Origin: Gracilimonas sp046602855
GTDB taxonomy: Bacteria > Bacteroidota > Rhodothermia > Balneolales > Balneolaceae
DNA length: 64,000 bases
Reading direction: 5' to 3'
Assembly: GCF_046602855.1 (NCBI RefSeq)
Contig: NZ_JBKINJ010000001.1
Span: forward strand, 1,240,001-1,304,000
Position numbers and translations under genes: made by a program. Shown piece after piece: positions 26,515 to 35,919 of this stretch; the stretch's first letter is position 1, and each line of letters opens with the position of its first letter. Under the pieces are notes generated by a model that ran no database searches, was not told the DNA's origin, and worked only from the letters and a program-made list of their open reading frames with translations.

Positions 26515-26688
26515 ATGAAAACATCTGATTATTTTATTTTGGGCTCTGCCCTTATATCGATGATACTCTCAATTTACCTCTGGTTCACAGTGGACAAGGA
26601 AACCGGATTATTTGTAGGATTATGGGTGCCTTCCCTACTTGGTTTCGGCTTATATATCAAAAATATCTACGGAGGATCTAATGGATGA
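26515..26688 (+). CDS. Small two-helix membrane protein
   Basis: A 57-residue protein (starts MKTSDYFILGSALISMIL, ends IYGGSNG) with two hydrophobic helices at about 7-24 and 32-48 and a short polar turn VDKETG between. The block GLFVGLWVPSLLGFG looks conserved-like. Function unknown. It overlaps the next small gene by eight bases, and its last codons carry that gene's GGAGG ribosome site, which supports both being real. It diverges from the rhodopsin gene. Confidence 0.7.
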   Translation: MKTSDYFILGSALISMILSIYLWFTVDKETGLFVGLWVPSLLGFGLYIKNIYGGSNG

Positions 26689-26833
26689 TTCAATCATATT
26701 TTTTGCTGGTATATTTACAACCGTACTCTTTTTGATAGGCTATGGCATTACCATAAAAGAATTCAGAGAATTGGAGGAAGAGAGGGGAACAGAACGTTTT
26801 AGAGATGACAGTAGTGCTGAGATCAAAAAATGA
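26681..26833 (+). CDS. Small single-helix membrane protein
   Basis: A 50-residue protein: MDDSIIFFAGIFTTVLFLIG is a membrane helix, followed by a highly charged cytosolic tail (KEFRELEEERGTERFRDDSS). I place the start at 26681, five bases after GGAGG, not at the upstream in-frame start at 26639. It is translated together with the previous small gene and ends inside a hairpin. The pair could be a small membrane complex; no function known. Confidence 0.7.
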   Translation: MDDSIIFFAGIFTTVLFLIGYGITIKEFRELEEERGTERFRDDSSAEIKK

Positions 26834-26840
26834 TCTCAGC
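26816..26840. terminator. Perfect hairpin between the small-protein pair and the EVE gene
   Basis: gctgagatca and tgatctcagc form a perfect ten-base-pair stem around aaaaa. The stop codon of the small gene lies inside it. T-tracts on either side are weak, but its place between converging genes fits a bidirectional terminator. Confidence 0.65.
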
Positions 26841-26854
26841 CTTTGTCATATTCA

Positions 26855-27328
26855 CTATTTGGGATCAGCACCTGCCATATCATGGATTTTTTTCCACTCA
26901 CTCTCGGTCACGGGGGTAATTGAGTAACGTCCAAGGCGGAATAATTCCATATCATCGAGAGCTGTCTCTTCTTTCATGGCATCTCGAGTAACCGGGTCGT
27001 CGAATTTTTGCACGAATTTTACATCTACCAGTTGCCAGCGCGGATCGCTCTCAGTACTTTTTTCATCAAAATATTTTGAACTGGGATCAAATTGTAGAGG
27101 ATCGGGATACGGCTCGCTGCTGACTTCCATCGCCCCGACAATCACAGGTTTAGAGATATTTGAGTGATAAAACAAAACCCCATCACCTACCTTCATATCA
27201 TCGCGCATAAAATTACGTGCTCCGTAATTCCTAACTCCGGTCCATGGAGTTTCCCCATCTTTTTCCAGATCGTCTATGCTGTAATCTTCCGGTTCCGATT
27301 TCATTAACCAATATTTTTTCTCAGCCAT
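26855..27328 (-). CDS. EVE domain protein
   Basis: A 157-residue single-domain EVE protein (PUA-like fold). It opens with KKYWLMKSEPEDYSIDDLE and contains WTGVRNYGARNFMRDDMKVGD and GVLFYHSN, all typical of the family. EVE domains are thought to bind modified bases in DNA or RNA, and are often found in restriction or modification settings. Here it stands alone downstream of the rhamnose operon, so a housekeeping role with modified RNA or DNA is as likely as defence. Confidence 0.93.
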   Translation of the reverse strand: MAEKKYWLMKSEPEDYSIDDLEKDGETPWTGVRNYGARNFMRDDMKVGDGVLFYHSNISKPVIVGAMEVSSEPYPDPLQFDPSSKYFDEKSTESDPRWQLVDVKFVQKFDDPVTRDAMKEETALDDMELFRLGRYSITPVTESEWKKIHDMAGADPK

Positions 27329-27366
27329 AATCTCGATTTATTCTCTTTTGTTAATGTTAAATTTTG

Positions 27367-27412
27367 AATGTTAAATGCTAAATGGTCAAGATTACATTTA
27401 GCATTTAACATT
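27367..27412. repeat. Perfect 18-bp inverted repeat between rfbB and the EVE gene
   Basis: aatgttaaatgctaaatg at 27367-27384 and its exact reverse complement at 27395-27412, separated by ten bases. It begins four bases after the rfbB stop on the minus strand, and lacks a T-run close to the stem. It resembles the AT-rich repeat at 3100-3177 in word content. It may stabilise the 3' end of the rhamnose transcript or be an intergenic palindromic element. Confidence 0.85.
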
Positions 27413-27415
27413 AAT

Positions 27416-28420
27416 TCACTTAGAATTGTACTTGTCTACGTACCACAAAATTGTTTTGCGAAGCATTCCTTTAAAGTCCTGAGACGGTTCCCAGCCCAAT
27501 TCGTTCTTTATCTTTGAGGCATCAATAGCATATCTGAAATCGTGACCAAGTCTGTCTGTTACAAAAGTTATCAGGTTCTTGTAGTCGCCCTCAGGACCTT
27601 CACCCACTTTTTCGTTGAGAATATTACAAATTGTACGAACAAGGTCGATATTCTTCCATTCATTATTACCACCGATATTGTAGGTTTCACCGGCTCTTCC
27701 TTTATGAAAGGTGACATCCAGGGCATCATTATGATCATGCACAAATAGCCAGTCACGTATATTTCCCCCTTTCCCATATACAGGTATTTTGTTATGATTG
27801 ATGGCATTTCGGATCACAACCGGGATCAGTTTTTCATCATGCTGATGAGGACCATAGTTGTTGGAACAATTGGTGGTTACTACATTCATTCCGTAGGTTT
27901 GAAAATATGACCGCACAATGAAATCACTGCTTGCCTTGGAAGCCGAATATGGAGAATTCGGTGCGTAGGGAGTCTCTTCAGTAAAATATCCATCATCTTC
28001 CAGCTCGCCATATACTTCATCTGTAGACACATGCAAAAAGCGATTGTTCTTCCAGCTCACTTCATCCTCTTTCCAAAGCTGCCTGCATTCCTCCAGGATG
28101 TTGAAGGTGCCCACTACGTTTGACTGAATAAATGGTTCAGGACCTTTAATTGAATTATCTACGTGTGATTCTGCCGCAAGATGAAAAACACCCTGTGGCC
28201 GGAATGTTTTTACAATATCATGTACTTCGTTACGGTGTACCAGATCTACTTTCCTAAAATGGTAGCGCCCTGAATCTTTCAACGACCTTAAATATGACGG
28301 ATCAGAGGCGTAGGTAAGTTTATCCAAATTGTATATTTCCCAATCAGGATATTTTTCAAATAACCTCAAGATCAAATTTGACCCAATAAATCCGGCTCCT
28401 CCTGTAACAATTATCCTCAT
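27416..28420 (-). CDS. rfbB: dTDP-glucose 4,6-dehydratase
   Basis: Second enzyme of dTDP-L-rhamnose synthesis, turning dTDP-glucose into the 4-keto-6-deoxy sugar. An extended SDR of 334 residues: NAD motif TGGAGFIGSNL at the N-terminus, HLAAESHVDNS, the active-site block VSTDEVYGEL with the Thr-Asp-Glu triad, YSASKASSD with the catalytic Tyr and Lys, and NCSNNYGPHQ. Last gene of the operon, two bases after rfbC. Confidence 0.96.
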   Translation of the reverse strand: MRIIVTGGAGFIGSNLILRLFEKYPDWEIYNLDKLTYASDPSYLRSLKDSGRYHFRKVDLVHRNEVHDIVKTFRPQGVFHLAAESHVDNSIKGPEPFIQSNVVGTFNILEECRQLWKEDEVSWKNNRFLHVSTDEVYGELEDDGYFTEETPYAPNSPYSASKASSDFIVRSYFQTYGMNVVTTNCSNNYGPHQHDEKLIPVVIRNAINHNKIPVYGKGGNIRDWLFVHDHNDALDVTFHKGRAGETYNIGGNNEWKNIDLVRTICNILNEKVGEGPEGDYKNLITFVTDRLGHDFRYAIDASKIKNELGWEPSQDFKGMLRKTILWYVDKYNSK

Positions 28421-28422
28421 AT

Positions 28423-28968
28423 TTAAAACAGATCCTCTTCTTTAACTGATGAAAGTAATGGTAATTTCCGATCCTTGTCAGAAAGAATAGGCCGGTCAAC
28501 ATCCCAGTTGATTCTGATAGTCGGATCATCCCAACGGATGCCTCTCTCTCCTTCCTTGTTGTAGTAATCCGAGCACTTGTAAGCTACGATGGCTTGATCG
28601 GATAGCACCGAAAACCCGTGCGCAAATCCTTTTGGGATAAACAACATTCTCTTGCTCACATCCGAAAGTTTAATGGCTACATAATTACCAAACGACTTCG
28701 AAGCTTTTCGGATATCAACAGCCACATCCAGAATGGTTCCGCTCAGGCACTGAACCAGTTTAGCCTGTGGATTTTCGATCTGATAATGCAAACCACGGAT
28801 CGTGTTATTATACGACTTGGATACATTATCCTGCACAAAATGCTCGTCAATGCCGGCATCTTGCAGAATGGATTTCCGGTAAGCTTCAAAAAAATAACCG
28901 CGGTCATCTTCAAACACATTGGGTTCGATGATCTTTACATCAGGAATTCTGGTATCAGTTATTTTCAT
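28423..28968 (-). CDS. rfbC: dTDP-4-dehydrorhamnose 3,5-epimerase
   Basis: Cupin-fold epimerase, 181 residues, acting at C3 and C5 of the keto sugar. The conserved pattern FVQDNVSKSYNNTIRGLHYQ carries the active-site histidine, followed by AKLVQCLSGTILDVAVDIR and FIPKGFAHGFSVLSD. Its ATG overlaps the rfbD stop (ATGA), and it ends two bases before rfbB. Confidence 0.96.
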   Translation of the reverse strand: MKITDTRIPDVKIIEPNVFEDDRGYFFEAYRKSILQDAGIDEHFVQDNVSKSYNNTIRGLHYQIENPQAKLVQCLSGTILDVAVDIRKASKSFGNYVAIKLSDVSKRMLFIPKGFAHGFSVLSDQAIVAYKCSDYYNKEGERGIRWDDPTIRINWDVDRPILSDKDRKLPLLSSVKEEDLF

Positions 28969-29828
28969 GTGTCAATATTTGCCAGCAGATTATGTAACCC
29001 TTCCTGCCAGTTTGTTAAGGTTATACCCGGGATAGCTGCGATCTTTTTAGTACTGAGTAATGAAAAAGTGGGACGTTTTGCTTTTGTTGGGAACTCTGAA
29101 CTTGGGATCGGTTTCACGTCAACCTGTTCTCCCGTCTTTTTAAAAATGGCTTGAGCCAGATCGTACCAGGTTATCATTCCTGTTGAAGTAATATGATAAA
29201 CACCTGACATATTCTGATCGATCAAATGCCATGTATTCTCCACTACATTATCCGCAAACGTTGGACTCCCAAACTGATCGTTTACAACCTCCAGTTCGTC
29301 CCGTTCTTTTCCTAACCGGATCATGGACTTCACAAAATTATTACCAAATCGGCCACATAGCCATGAAACGCGAATGATCAAATGATCACAACCGGAATTC
29401 CGAATACTAACCTCCCCCGCCAGTTTACTCTCACCATAGGTATTGATCGGCTCTGGCGGATGATCTTCCGGGTATCCTTCCGGTAAGTTTTTTTTGTCCG
29501 TAAGGCTTCCTTCAAAAACGTAATCAGTGGAAAAGTGGACCAGTTTAATTTGATGCTCAACGCAATAGTCAGCCAGATTTTTTAATCCGTCAGCATTGAC
29601 AGCAAACGCCTTTTCTTGCTCATCCTCAGCCTGATCTACTTTTGTATATGCTGCACAATTGATGATCAGATCAGGCTTTAAATTATTTAGAACCCGTCTT
29701 ACATCCATATGATCCGTGATATCAAGATCAGAAGAAGGAAGAGCAATGAACTCTACCCCTTGCTTGTTCAAAAAATATACCCATTCACTGCCTAGCTGAC
29801 CGTTTCCACCGGTGATCATAATTCGCAT
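28965..29828 (-). CDS. rfbD: dTDP-4-dehydrorhamnose reductase
   Basis: NAD(P)H-dependent SDR that makes dTDP-L-rhamnose in the final step. Residues follow the RmlD pattern: MRIMITGGNGQLGSEW, LIINCAAYTKVDQAEDE, VHFSTDYVFEG, TYGESKLAGE with the catalytic Tyr and Lys. I set the start at 29828, with GGAG upstream; the open frame runs 22 codons further into rfbA and has no family sequence there. Length from this start is 287 residues, normal for the family. Confidence 0.95.
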   Translation of the reverse strand: MRIMITGGNGQLGSEWVYFLNKQGVEFIALPSSDLDITDHMDVRRVLNNLKPDLIINCAAYTKVDQAEDEQEKAFAVNADGLKNLADYCVEHQIKLVHFSTDYVFEGSLTDKKNLPEGYPEDHPPEPINTYGESKLAGEVSIRNSGCDHLIIRVSWLCGRFGNNFVKSMIRLGKERDELEVVNDQFGSPTFADNVVENTWHLIDQNMSGVYHITSTGMITWYDLAQAIFKKTGEQVDVKPIPSSEFPTKAKRPTFSLLSTKKIAAIPGITLTNWQEGLHNLLANIDT

Positions 29829-29830
29829 AT

Positions 29831-30532
29831 TCAGCTCCGTATTAGCTCGTTTGCAATTTGATAGGATTCCGGTGTACCGGCATCGGTCCACCAACCCTTT
29901 AAAACCGAACTCTTCATCTCACTTTTTTGGATGTAGTAGTTGTTCACATCCGTGATCTCTAACTCTCCCCGACCCGAAGGCTTCAGTGTTTTGATACACT
30001 CAAATACGCTTGGATCATAAAAATAGATCCCGGTCACAGCATAACTCGATTTCGGTTCCTCCGGTTTTTCCTCAATAGAGATAACCTTATCACCGTCTAT
30101 CTCAGCCACACCGTATCGCTTTGGATCCGGGACATCCTGTATCAGTATCTGGGCCCCTTTGCCGGGATAGTCTTTCACCGCTTCTTTAAGTGAAGTCTCA
30201 AAAATATTATCACCCAATATTACCAATACGGGTTCATTACCCGCAAAATTTTCGGCCAGACCTAAAGCCTGCGCAATGCCTCCTGCCTCATCCTGCACTT
30301 TATAGGTGAACCTGCAATCAAAATCCTTACCGGATCCCAAAAGGTTTACAACCGCGCCCATATGTTCTGTACCCGTTACGATCAGAATCTCATCGATACC
30401 GACCTCGATCAACTTTTCGATGGGATGATAGATCATAGGCTTATCGCCAACCGGCAACAAGTGCTTATTGGTCACCTTTGTAAGTGGATACAATCTTGAA
30501 CCCGTGCCGCCTGCCAAAATAATGCCTTTCAT
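29831..30532 (-). CDS. rfbA: Glucose-1-phosphate thymidylyltransferase, short form
   Basis: First enzyme of the pathway, joining dTTP and glucose 1-phosphate. The nucleotide-binding motif is GIILAGGTGSRLYPLTKVT, followed by KHLLPVGDKPMIYHP, VILGDNIFE and EEKPEEPKSSYAVTGIYFY. At 233 residues it lacks the C-terminal segment of the ~290-residue RmlA enzymes that contributes to the allosteric dTDP-rhamnose site, so feedback control may differ. First gene of rfbA-rfbD-rfbC-rfbB, diverging from the giant surface-protein gene. Confidence 0.92.
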   Translation of the reverse strand: MKGIILAGGTGSRLYPLTKVTNKHLLPVGDKPMIYHPIEKLIEVGIDEILIVTGTEHMGAVVNLLGSGKDFDCRFTYKVQDEAGGIAQALGLAENFAGNEPVLVILGDNIFETSLKEAVKDYPGKGAQILIQDVPDPKRYGVAEIDGDKVISIEEKPEEPKSSYAVTGIYFYDPSVFECIKTLKPSGRGELEITDVNNYYIQKSEMKSSVLKGWWTDAGTPESYQIANELIRS

Positions 30533-30711
30533 TGCTTTTCAGAGTCTATGAGTGCCGTTTATCAATACTTAAAACTAAACTTTCTGCTGATGAATTTGAA
30601 ATCATTATTTGCATACAGTTATTCAAATATGTAAATGATCTTCAGGCAGTTAGAATTGATTAATTTACCTGTTCAGAGTTGGAATACTGATTATATTTAT
30701 ATGCAGAAATT

Positions 30712-33700
30712 ATGCATATGAGCAAAACAATAAAATTATCATTTACGGTTATTCTGCTGATCTTGTCAGCAAGCGGCTTAACTAAAGCACAGGATGTGAT
30801 CCGTGCTTCTGGTGGTACAGATCTATCTATAGATCTGATCACGAGTGGGCAATACGTAACAATTGATGGTCCAACCATACGGGAAACGGCTGTTGGTCAA
30901 CTTGCTGAGAATAGTACTATTGTTCTGACATTGCCTATAGGTTATGAATGGAATACCGCTTTGACCGGGGCTGAAATTACTTTAACAATAACACCTACCG
31001 GTGCAGCAAATACTCAACTGGAAGCAAGTTTCTCAGGTTTCAGTAATACACAAGAAGCTTTATTTACTATCGACAGAGCCAGTGAAGCCAAGGGAAACGG
31101 ACAAGGCCCGGGCCGCATAGAGATCTTAGGCTTACAAATCCGGCCTGCAACAACGGCGGTGCCGGATGCAGGTACTATCTCAAATACCGGGACTACCGGA
31201 CCAGACGCCAATTATGGCAATTTAAGTAAAGTTGCGGGTTCAATTAACGAAGTTTCAGTTGAAACAGCAGCTGATGGTACCGGGCAGGTAGTTCCGGCTC
31301 AGGATATACTGGCAGGTAACTCTCTGACTGTTTATTCGATTGGTCGTGACATCGGGGGTAATTTTGTAGAGAATGTTGCTTTAGCCACTGCAAATGACTG
31401 GTCACTCACGAATGTAACTGGCAATATACCTTCCACAGCCCTGGATCCGGCTGTTAACCTCAGAAGCGCTGTTTTTTCCTCTCAACTGACAGGCAGTACC
31501 GATATCCGGGCGTCACTGTCCGGAGCGACCTCTGTTCCATCAGGAACCATTACCGTGTTGCCGAGAGATGCTGATCAGATCGTCATAGATTCTCAGCCTC
31601 CTGCCAATGCCATTGCCGGAGAAGTTTTTACAAACAACCTGGTTATCCACGTTGAGGATATTTTTGGCAATCTGGTAACCACGGATAACTCAACTGAGGC
31701 AACGGTTTCTATAAACAATGGAAATGGAACATTATCAGGTACTCTTACGCGAACGGCTGTCAATGGGGTTATAACATTTAATGACCTGTCAGCAGACATT
31801 GCAAACACCATCGATCTTTCAGTTATCAGTTCCGGTTTAAATTCACTTACCACATCTGCTATTGAAGTAGATCATAATATACCGGCAGGATTAACCTATC
31901 TGGTTCAGCCTGCCAATACAGCTCAAAATCAGACTATCACTCCTCCCGTTGAAGTTCAGCTTGTTGATACCTTTGGCAATATTGCAGACACACAGGGAGT
32001 AATCATTGATCTGAGTGCAAGTGTAGCACTCGATGGCAGCAGCACAACTTCAGACACAACGGATGCTAATGGTAAAGGAGTTTTTGATAACCTTATTATT
32101 GGCAGTACAGCAACGCTCGGTAATGCCACTCTTACCGTACAAAATGCAGGTGGCACATACTCTCAGGTTAGCGATACTTTTGAGATCATCAGCCTAAATT
32201 CGCTGGCTAAATTTATTGTGGAATCAGGTACTGACACCCCAATATCTGAACAAACAGCCGGACAACCTTTTGATATCAGGATCGAGGCTATAAATGGACT
32301 CAATGAGGTCTATACTGATTTTACTGATACTGTGCGTATTACATCGAATTCGCAGATCACTGTTAATGGGAACCCTGTTTCGGGTTTGTCTTCACTTCCA
32401 TTTGAAAATGGTATTCTTAACACTACAATTACTCTTACAACTGCCGGTTTATCAACCATAAGCGTTGAGAATGAAGCACTTAACAGATCCGGTCAGAGTA
32501 ATGAGTTCAATGTACTACCGGGAACACTTGATCCACTGACAACACTAATCACAGCTAACCCGACAGAGATCCTTGCCAATGGCAGCAGCACTTCTGAGAT
32601 CACTGTTCAGTTACGGGATGAATATTTCAATAACCTGCTTTCAGGTGGTGAAACGGTTGAGGTATTTACCGACTTTGGAAGCTTTACCGGGAATACGACC
32701 ACTTTTAATGCTGTTGACCAAGGCGACGGAACTTATACTGCATTACTTACATCCTCTCAAAATGCTTCTGAAACAGCAACGATAACAGCAGAAGTAAACT
32801 CAGTTTCAGTGCCTGATAATGCCACGGTTGATTTTACCCAGGGCGAAGTTGCCGGTTTCATCATTGATCTGCCATCTTCAGGTACAGGTCCTGATACACA
32901 AACAGCCGGTGTTCCCTTCCCGATCGATGTTCAGGCTATTGATGCCTATGGAAACCTTGTTACCGATTTTGATGGCAATGTGACAATTAGCTCGAATTCC
33001 AATATTACAGGCGGTATTAGTGCTTCTTTTTTAAATGGCCAATTGTCAGCTCATGACATAACATTGACGCAAAGTAATTTAACAGCCACCTTGACGATCA
33101 CTGCTAATGATATATTTAATGTGCAGACAACCAGTGAGGAGTTTGTTGTTAAAGCGGCTGCTCCCGATCCCACAACATCTGTGGTGGTCGCAAATCCGAG
33201 TGTATTGCAAAATCTTGGAACCAGTGAATCTGTAATTTCAATTGTTCTCAGGGATGTCTTCAACAATAAGGTTTTGGAACAAATACCTGTATCACTTGAC
33301 CTGACTCAAGTGGAAGAGAATGGAGGACCATCACCAGACGGCAATGCTAATGCCAGCCAATCTGCTCCAGTCTGGAACGTAACACAACAGAATTATATAG
33401 CGACCCTTACAGCTACAAATACCGTTGAATTGGTTGAAATAACAGGAAGCTTTGGAGACAGCCCTGCCACTCTGATAAATCAAACAGCAACAGTGGATAT
33501 CGTGAATCCTATCTTATGGACGGCCGGTGCCACTGGGCCACCAGAGAATAAGACAAACTGGATTAATCCTGAAAACTGGAGTCCTCAAAGGGTTCCAGGG
33601 GAAGGAGACTATGTTATTATTCCTGGAGATGTAGATCCTCCTGTGTTAGATATAAATCCCAATATAGGTAGCTTTGAAATCCAATCAGGTGCCACATTCA

Positions 33701-35919
33701 CGCTTTATGGTGGTAATGCCATTACTTTAAGCGGAGCTCTTATCGTAGACGGTATCTTGGACATTTTAGATAACACAAACATTTCAACACAGGGTGGCTT
33801 TACTGGGTCGGGCACTTTTACGGCCGGTGCTCAAACAAATGTCTCCGTAGGCGGCGATATTACCGTCAGCAGTTTTCTTGCCCGTAATGAAGGTGCCACT
33901 ATCACGTTAAACGGAGACAGCCCACAATCCATTACAACGCCAAACTTCCTGGCACAAAATCTTAATATTGAAAATGACGTCACTTTTAGCACCGGAGCCG
34001 ATCTGCTTGACGTAAATACTTTGAATATCGTTAGTAGTAATACTTTCGAACTGCAGTCAGGTGCCGGCATAACCCTTGATGTCACGCAACAAATAACCGG
34101 TCAGGGAACCCTGCTGCTCAATGATAATACGTTTGTTCTGCGTGGTAATGCAAGCCTGGAAAATATTGATGCCAGTGATGGAACCGTCATTTTTGGTATC
34201 AGGCTGGCTGAGAACTTTGTTGACTACCCCAACCTTCAACAGCAGCAGATCTCCAATTTCACAGAGATGCAAAATGCGATCATTAACAATACTGAAGGCG
34301 TTCAAACTTTTGATGACATCCTTATTTCCGGTGACCTGACCCTGCAAAACGGACCGCTGATACTGACTTCAGGTAACAGCCTCATTGCTCCCAATATCAA
34401 TTATGTGAATGGTACACTGAGGATGCTTAGAAATATTAATGCTTCCCGTGGCTGGAGAATGATCTCTGCCCCATTGCAGAGTAACTTTGACGATTTTTTA
34501 GACAAAACCGTAACCCAAGGCTTTACCGGTTCCAGCCTTGGTAATGATCCGGCAGATTCCCTGCAACCCAATGTGCTTTGGTACAACACCACTTTTGAAG
34601 TGGCTGACAGTGAACTTGGTACCACTGATAATCAGCGCTGGAGAGCTCCGGGAAATATTACCGAAACACCGGTAGCCGGCCGCGGTTACTTTGTTTATTT
34701 CTTTGGCGATATTGCCGGTGACCCACGCTATAACACCCCTCTCCCACTATCCCTGGATATCGAGGGAACAGAGTATCCGGCCGCAACCGGGACTTTTAAC
34801 TTCTCAGACATAGCCTACAACGAAAATTCTGACGGGTGGAATCTGGTCGGAAACCCATTTGCCTCGAGCCTTGACTGGGATAACCCCGGGTGGACAAAAA
34901 CCAATATCGATAACGTACTTTATGTCTGGGATCCTGTGACCAACGACTACTTCTACTGGAACGGTATAGGCGGCGGTAATCTGGATGGAACCAAATTAGG
35001 AAATGGCATTATTCGGCCGTTTCAGGCATTCTGGGTTAAAGCGAACGCGAACAACCCGGTACTGTCGGTCGATCAAAGTGCCCGCACTACCGGAGGTACT
35101 TTTCTCAGCAAGAATAATAAGGAACCAGAGGTCATTGCACTGGAACTTTCATCCGGTGAATATTCCAAACCGACACACATTACCCTGTCGCCGGGTGGCA
35201 GAACGCAAAAGGATGACAGAGATGCCATACGGTTGCTTCCTTTCGAAACAAATACCTATCTGGAGTTCTTCACCACTTTGGATGACGGTACCCAACTCGC
35301 CATCAATAACCTGGCTCGAGATTTCGGTTCTGATATCCAAATTCCGTTACATGTAGGAGGTTTTGAAAATGGGATCCCGCTTAATGGATCATTCACTATC
35401 AAGCTTCATAATTTAGAGGAACTGCCACAGGGATGGTCTATCACATTAAAGGATAAAAAAACGGATCAGCAGGTAGATCTTAGAGATCAAGAGACTTACA
35501 CCTTCGATCTCACTCAGCAGGCCGGTAAAGCTAAAATGAATACAGTACAGAATTTCAGTTTAACACATTCCACTTCTGGATCTAAGGCCAAGGCTGACCT
35601 GAACTCTCGGTTTACCCTGATACTTTCACCGGGCGAAGACGCAGATGGACTCCCGGATCAGTTTGAGTTGTACAACAACTATCCCAACCCTTTTAATCCT
35701 ACCACCACGATTCGCTTTGCCGTTCCTATCGAAGGACCGGTTCAGCTGGATGTATATGATATTCTCGGCAGAAAAGTTACCCAATTGATCGATCAGAACT
35801 ATCAGGCCGGGTTTCATGAAGTGAATTGGAACGCCGGCAGCCTCGCCAGTGGAATTTATATCTATCGCTTATCTACTGAAGGCGGTGTACTCACCAAAAA
35901 GATGACGCTCGTTAAGTAA
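30712..35919 (+). CDS. Giant secreted surface protein with Ig-like repeats and type IX secretion tail
   Basis: A 1,735-residue protein. A signal peptide ends near residue 27 (LTKAQD). From about 200 to 930 there are repeated ~100-residue beta domains with motifs such as TAGVPFPIDVQAIDAYGNLVT and ADGSS/ANGSS plus QLRDEY, which look like Big-1/invasin or filamin-like modules. From about 933 comes a segment with NWINPENWSPQRVPGEGDYV, then beta-helix-like repeats. The last ~80 residues carry YPNPFNPTTTIRF, LDVYDILGRKV and GIYIYRLSTEGG, the type A C-terminal sorting signal of type IX secretion. Likely a surface adhesin. A second ATG at 30718 is an alternative start. Confidence 0.9.
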   Translation: MHMSKTIKLSFTVILLILSASGLTKAQDVIRASGGTDLSIDLITSGQYVTIDGPTIRETAVGQLAENSTIVLTLPIGYEWNTALTGAEITLTITPTGAANTQLEASFSGFSNTQEALFTIDRASEAKGNGQGPGRIEILGLQIRPATTAVPDAGTISNTGTTGPDANYGNLSKVAGSINEVSVETAADGTGQVVPAQDILAGNSLTVYSIGRDIGGNFVENVALATANDWSLTNVTGNIPSTALDPAVNLRSAVFSSQLTGSTDIRASLSGATSVPSGTITVLPRDADQIVIDSQPPANAIAGEVFTNNLVIHVEDIFGNLVTTDNSTEATVSINNGNGTLSGTLTRTAVNGVITFNDLSADIANTIDLSVISSGLNSLTTSAIEVDHNIPAGLTYLVQPANTAQNQTITPPVEVQLVDTFGNIADTQGVIIDLSASVALDGSSTTSDTTDANGKGVFDNLIIGSTATLGNATLTVQNAGGTYSQVSDTFEIISLNSLAKFIVESGTDTPISEQTAGQPFDIRIEAINGLNEVYTDFTDTVRITSNSQITVNGNPVSGLSSLPFENGILNTTITLTTAGLSTISVENEALNRSGQSNEFNVLPGTLDPLTTLITANPTEILANGSSTSEITVQLRDEYFNNLLSGGETVEVFTDFGSFTGNTTTFNAVDQGDGTYTALLTSSQNASETATITAEVNSVSVPDNATVDFTQGEVAGFIIDLPSSGTGPDTQTAGVPFPIDVQAIDAYGNLVTDFDGNVTISSNSNITGGISASFLNGQLSAHDITLTQSNLTATLTITANDIFNVQTTSEEFVVKAAAPDPTTSVVVANPSVLQNLGTSESVISIVLRDVFNNKVLEQIPVSLDLTQVEENGGPSPDGNANASQSAPVWNVTQQNYIATLTATNTVELVEITGSFGDSPATLINQTATVDIVNPILWTAGATGPPENKTNWINPENWSPQRVPGEGDYVIIPGDVDPPVLDINPNIGSFEIQSGATFTLYGGNAITLSGALIVDGILDILDNTNISTQGGFTGSGTFTAGAQTNVSVGGDITVSSFLARNEGATITLNGDSPQSITTPNFLAQNLNIENDVTFSTGADLLDVNTLNIVSSNTFELQSGAGITLDVTQQITGQGTLLLNDNTFVLRGNASLENIDASDGTVIFGIRLAENFVDYPNLQQQQISNFTEMQNAIINNTEGVQTFDDILISGDLTLQNGPLILTSGNSLIAPNINYVNGTLRMLRNINASRGWRMISAPLQSNFDDFLDKTVTQGFTGSSLGNDPADSLQPNVLWYNTTFEVADSELGTTDNQRWRAPGNITETPVAGRGYFVYFFGDIAGDPRYNTPLPLSLDIEGTEYPAATGTFNFSDIAYNENSDGWNLVGNPFASSLDWDNPGWTKTNIDNVLYVWDPVTNDYFYWNGIGGGNLDGTKLGNGIIRPFQAFWVKANANNPVLSVDQSARTTGGTFLSKNNKEPEVIALELSSGEYSKPTHITLSPGGRTQKDDRDAIRLLPFETNTYLEFFTTLDDGTQLAINNLARDFGSDIQIPLHVGGFENGIPLNGSFTIKLHNLEELPQGWSITLKDKKTDQQVDLRDQETYTFDLTQQAGKAKMNTVQNFSLTHSTSGSKAKADLNSRFTLILSPGEDADGLPDQFELYNNYPNPFNPTTTIRFAVPIEGPVQLDVYDILGRKVTQLIDQNYQAGFHEVNWNAGSLASGIYIYRLSTEGGVLTKKMTLVK

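Noticed and set aside
26639..26680. Upstream start for the second small membrane protein
   Set aside because: It lies inside the first small gene; the ATG at 26681 has GGAGG at the right distance and begins directly with the membrane helix.
26855..27328. EVE protein as part of a defence island
   Set aside because: It stands alone between the rhamnose operon and small membrane genes; no nuclease, methylase or helicase gene is near.
29829..29894. Extended start of rfbD into rfbA
   Set aside because: The Rossmann motif begins at the ATG at 29828, which has a GGAG site; the extension is rfbA coding sequence in another frame.
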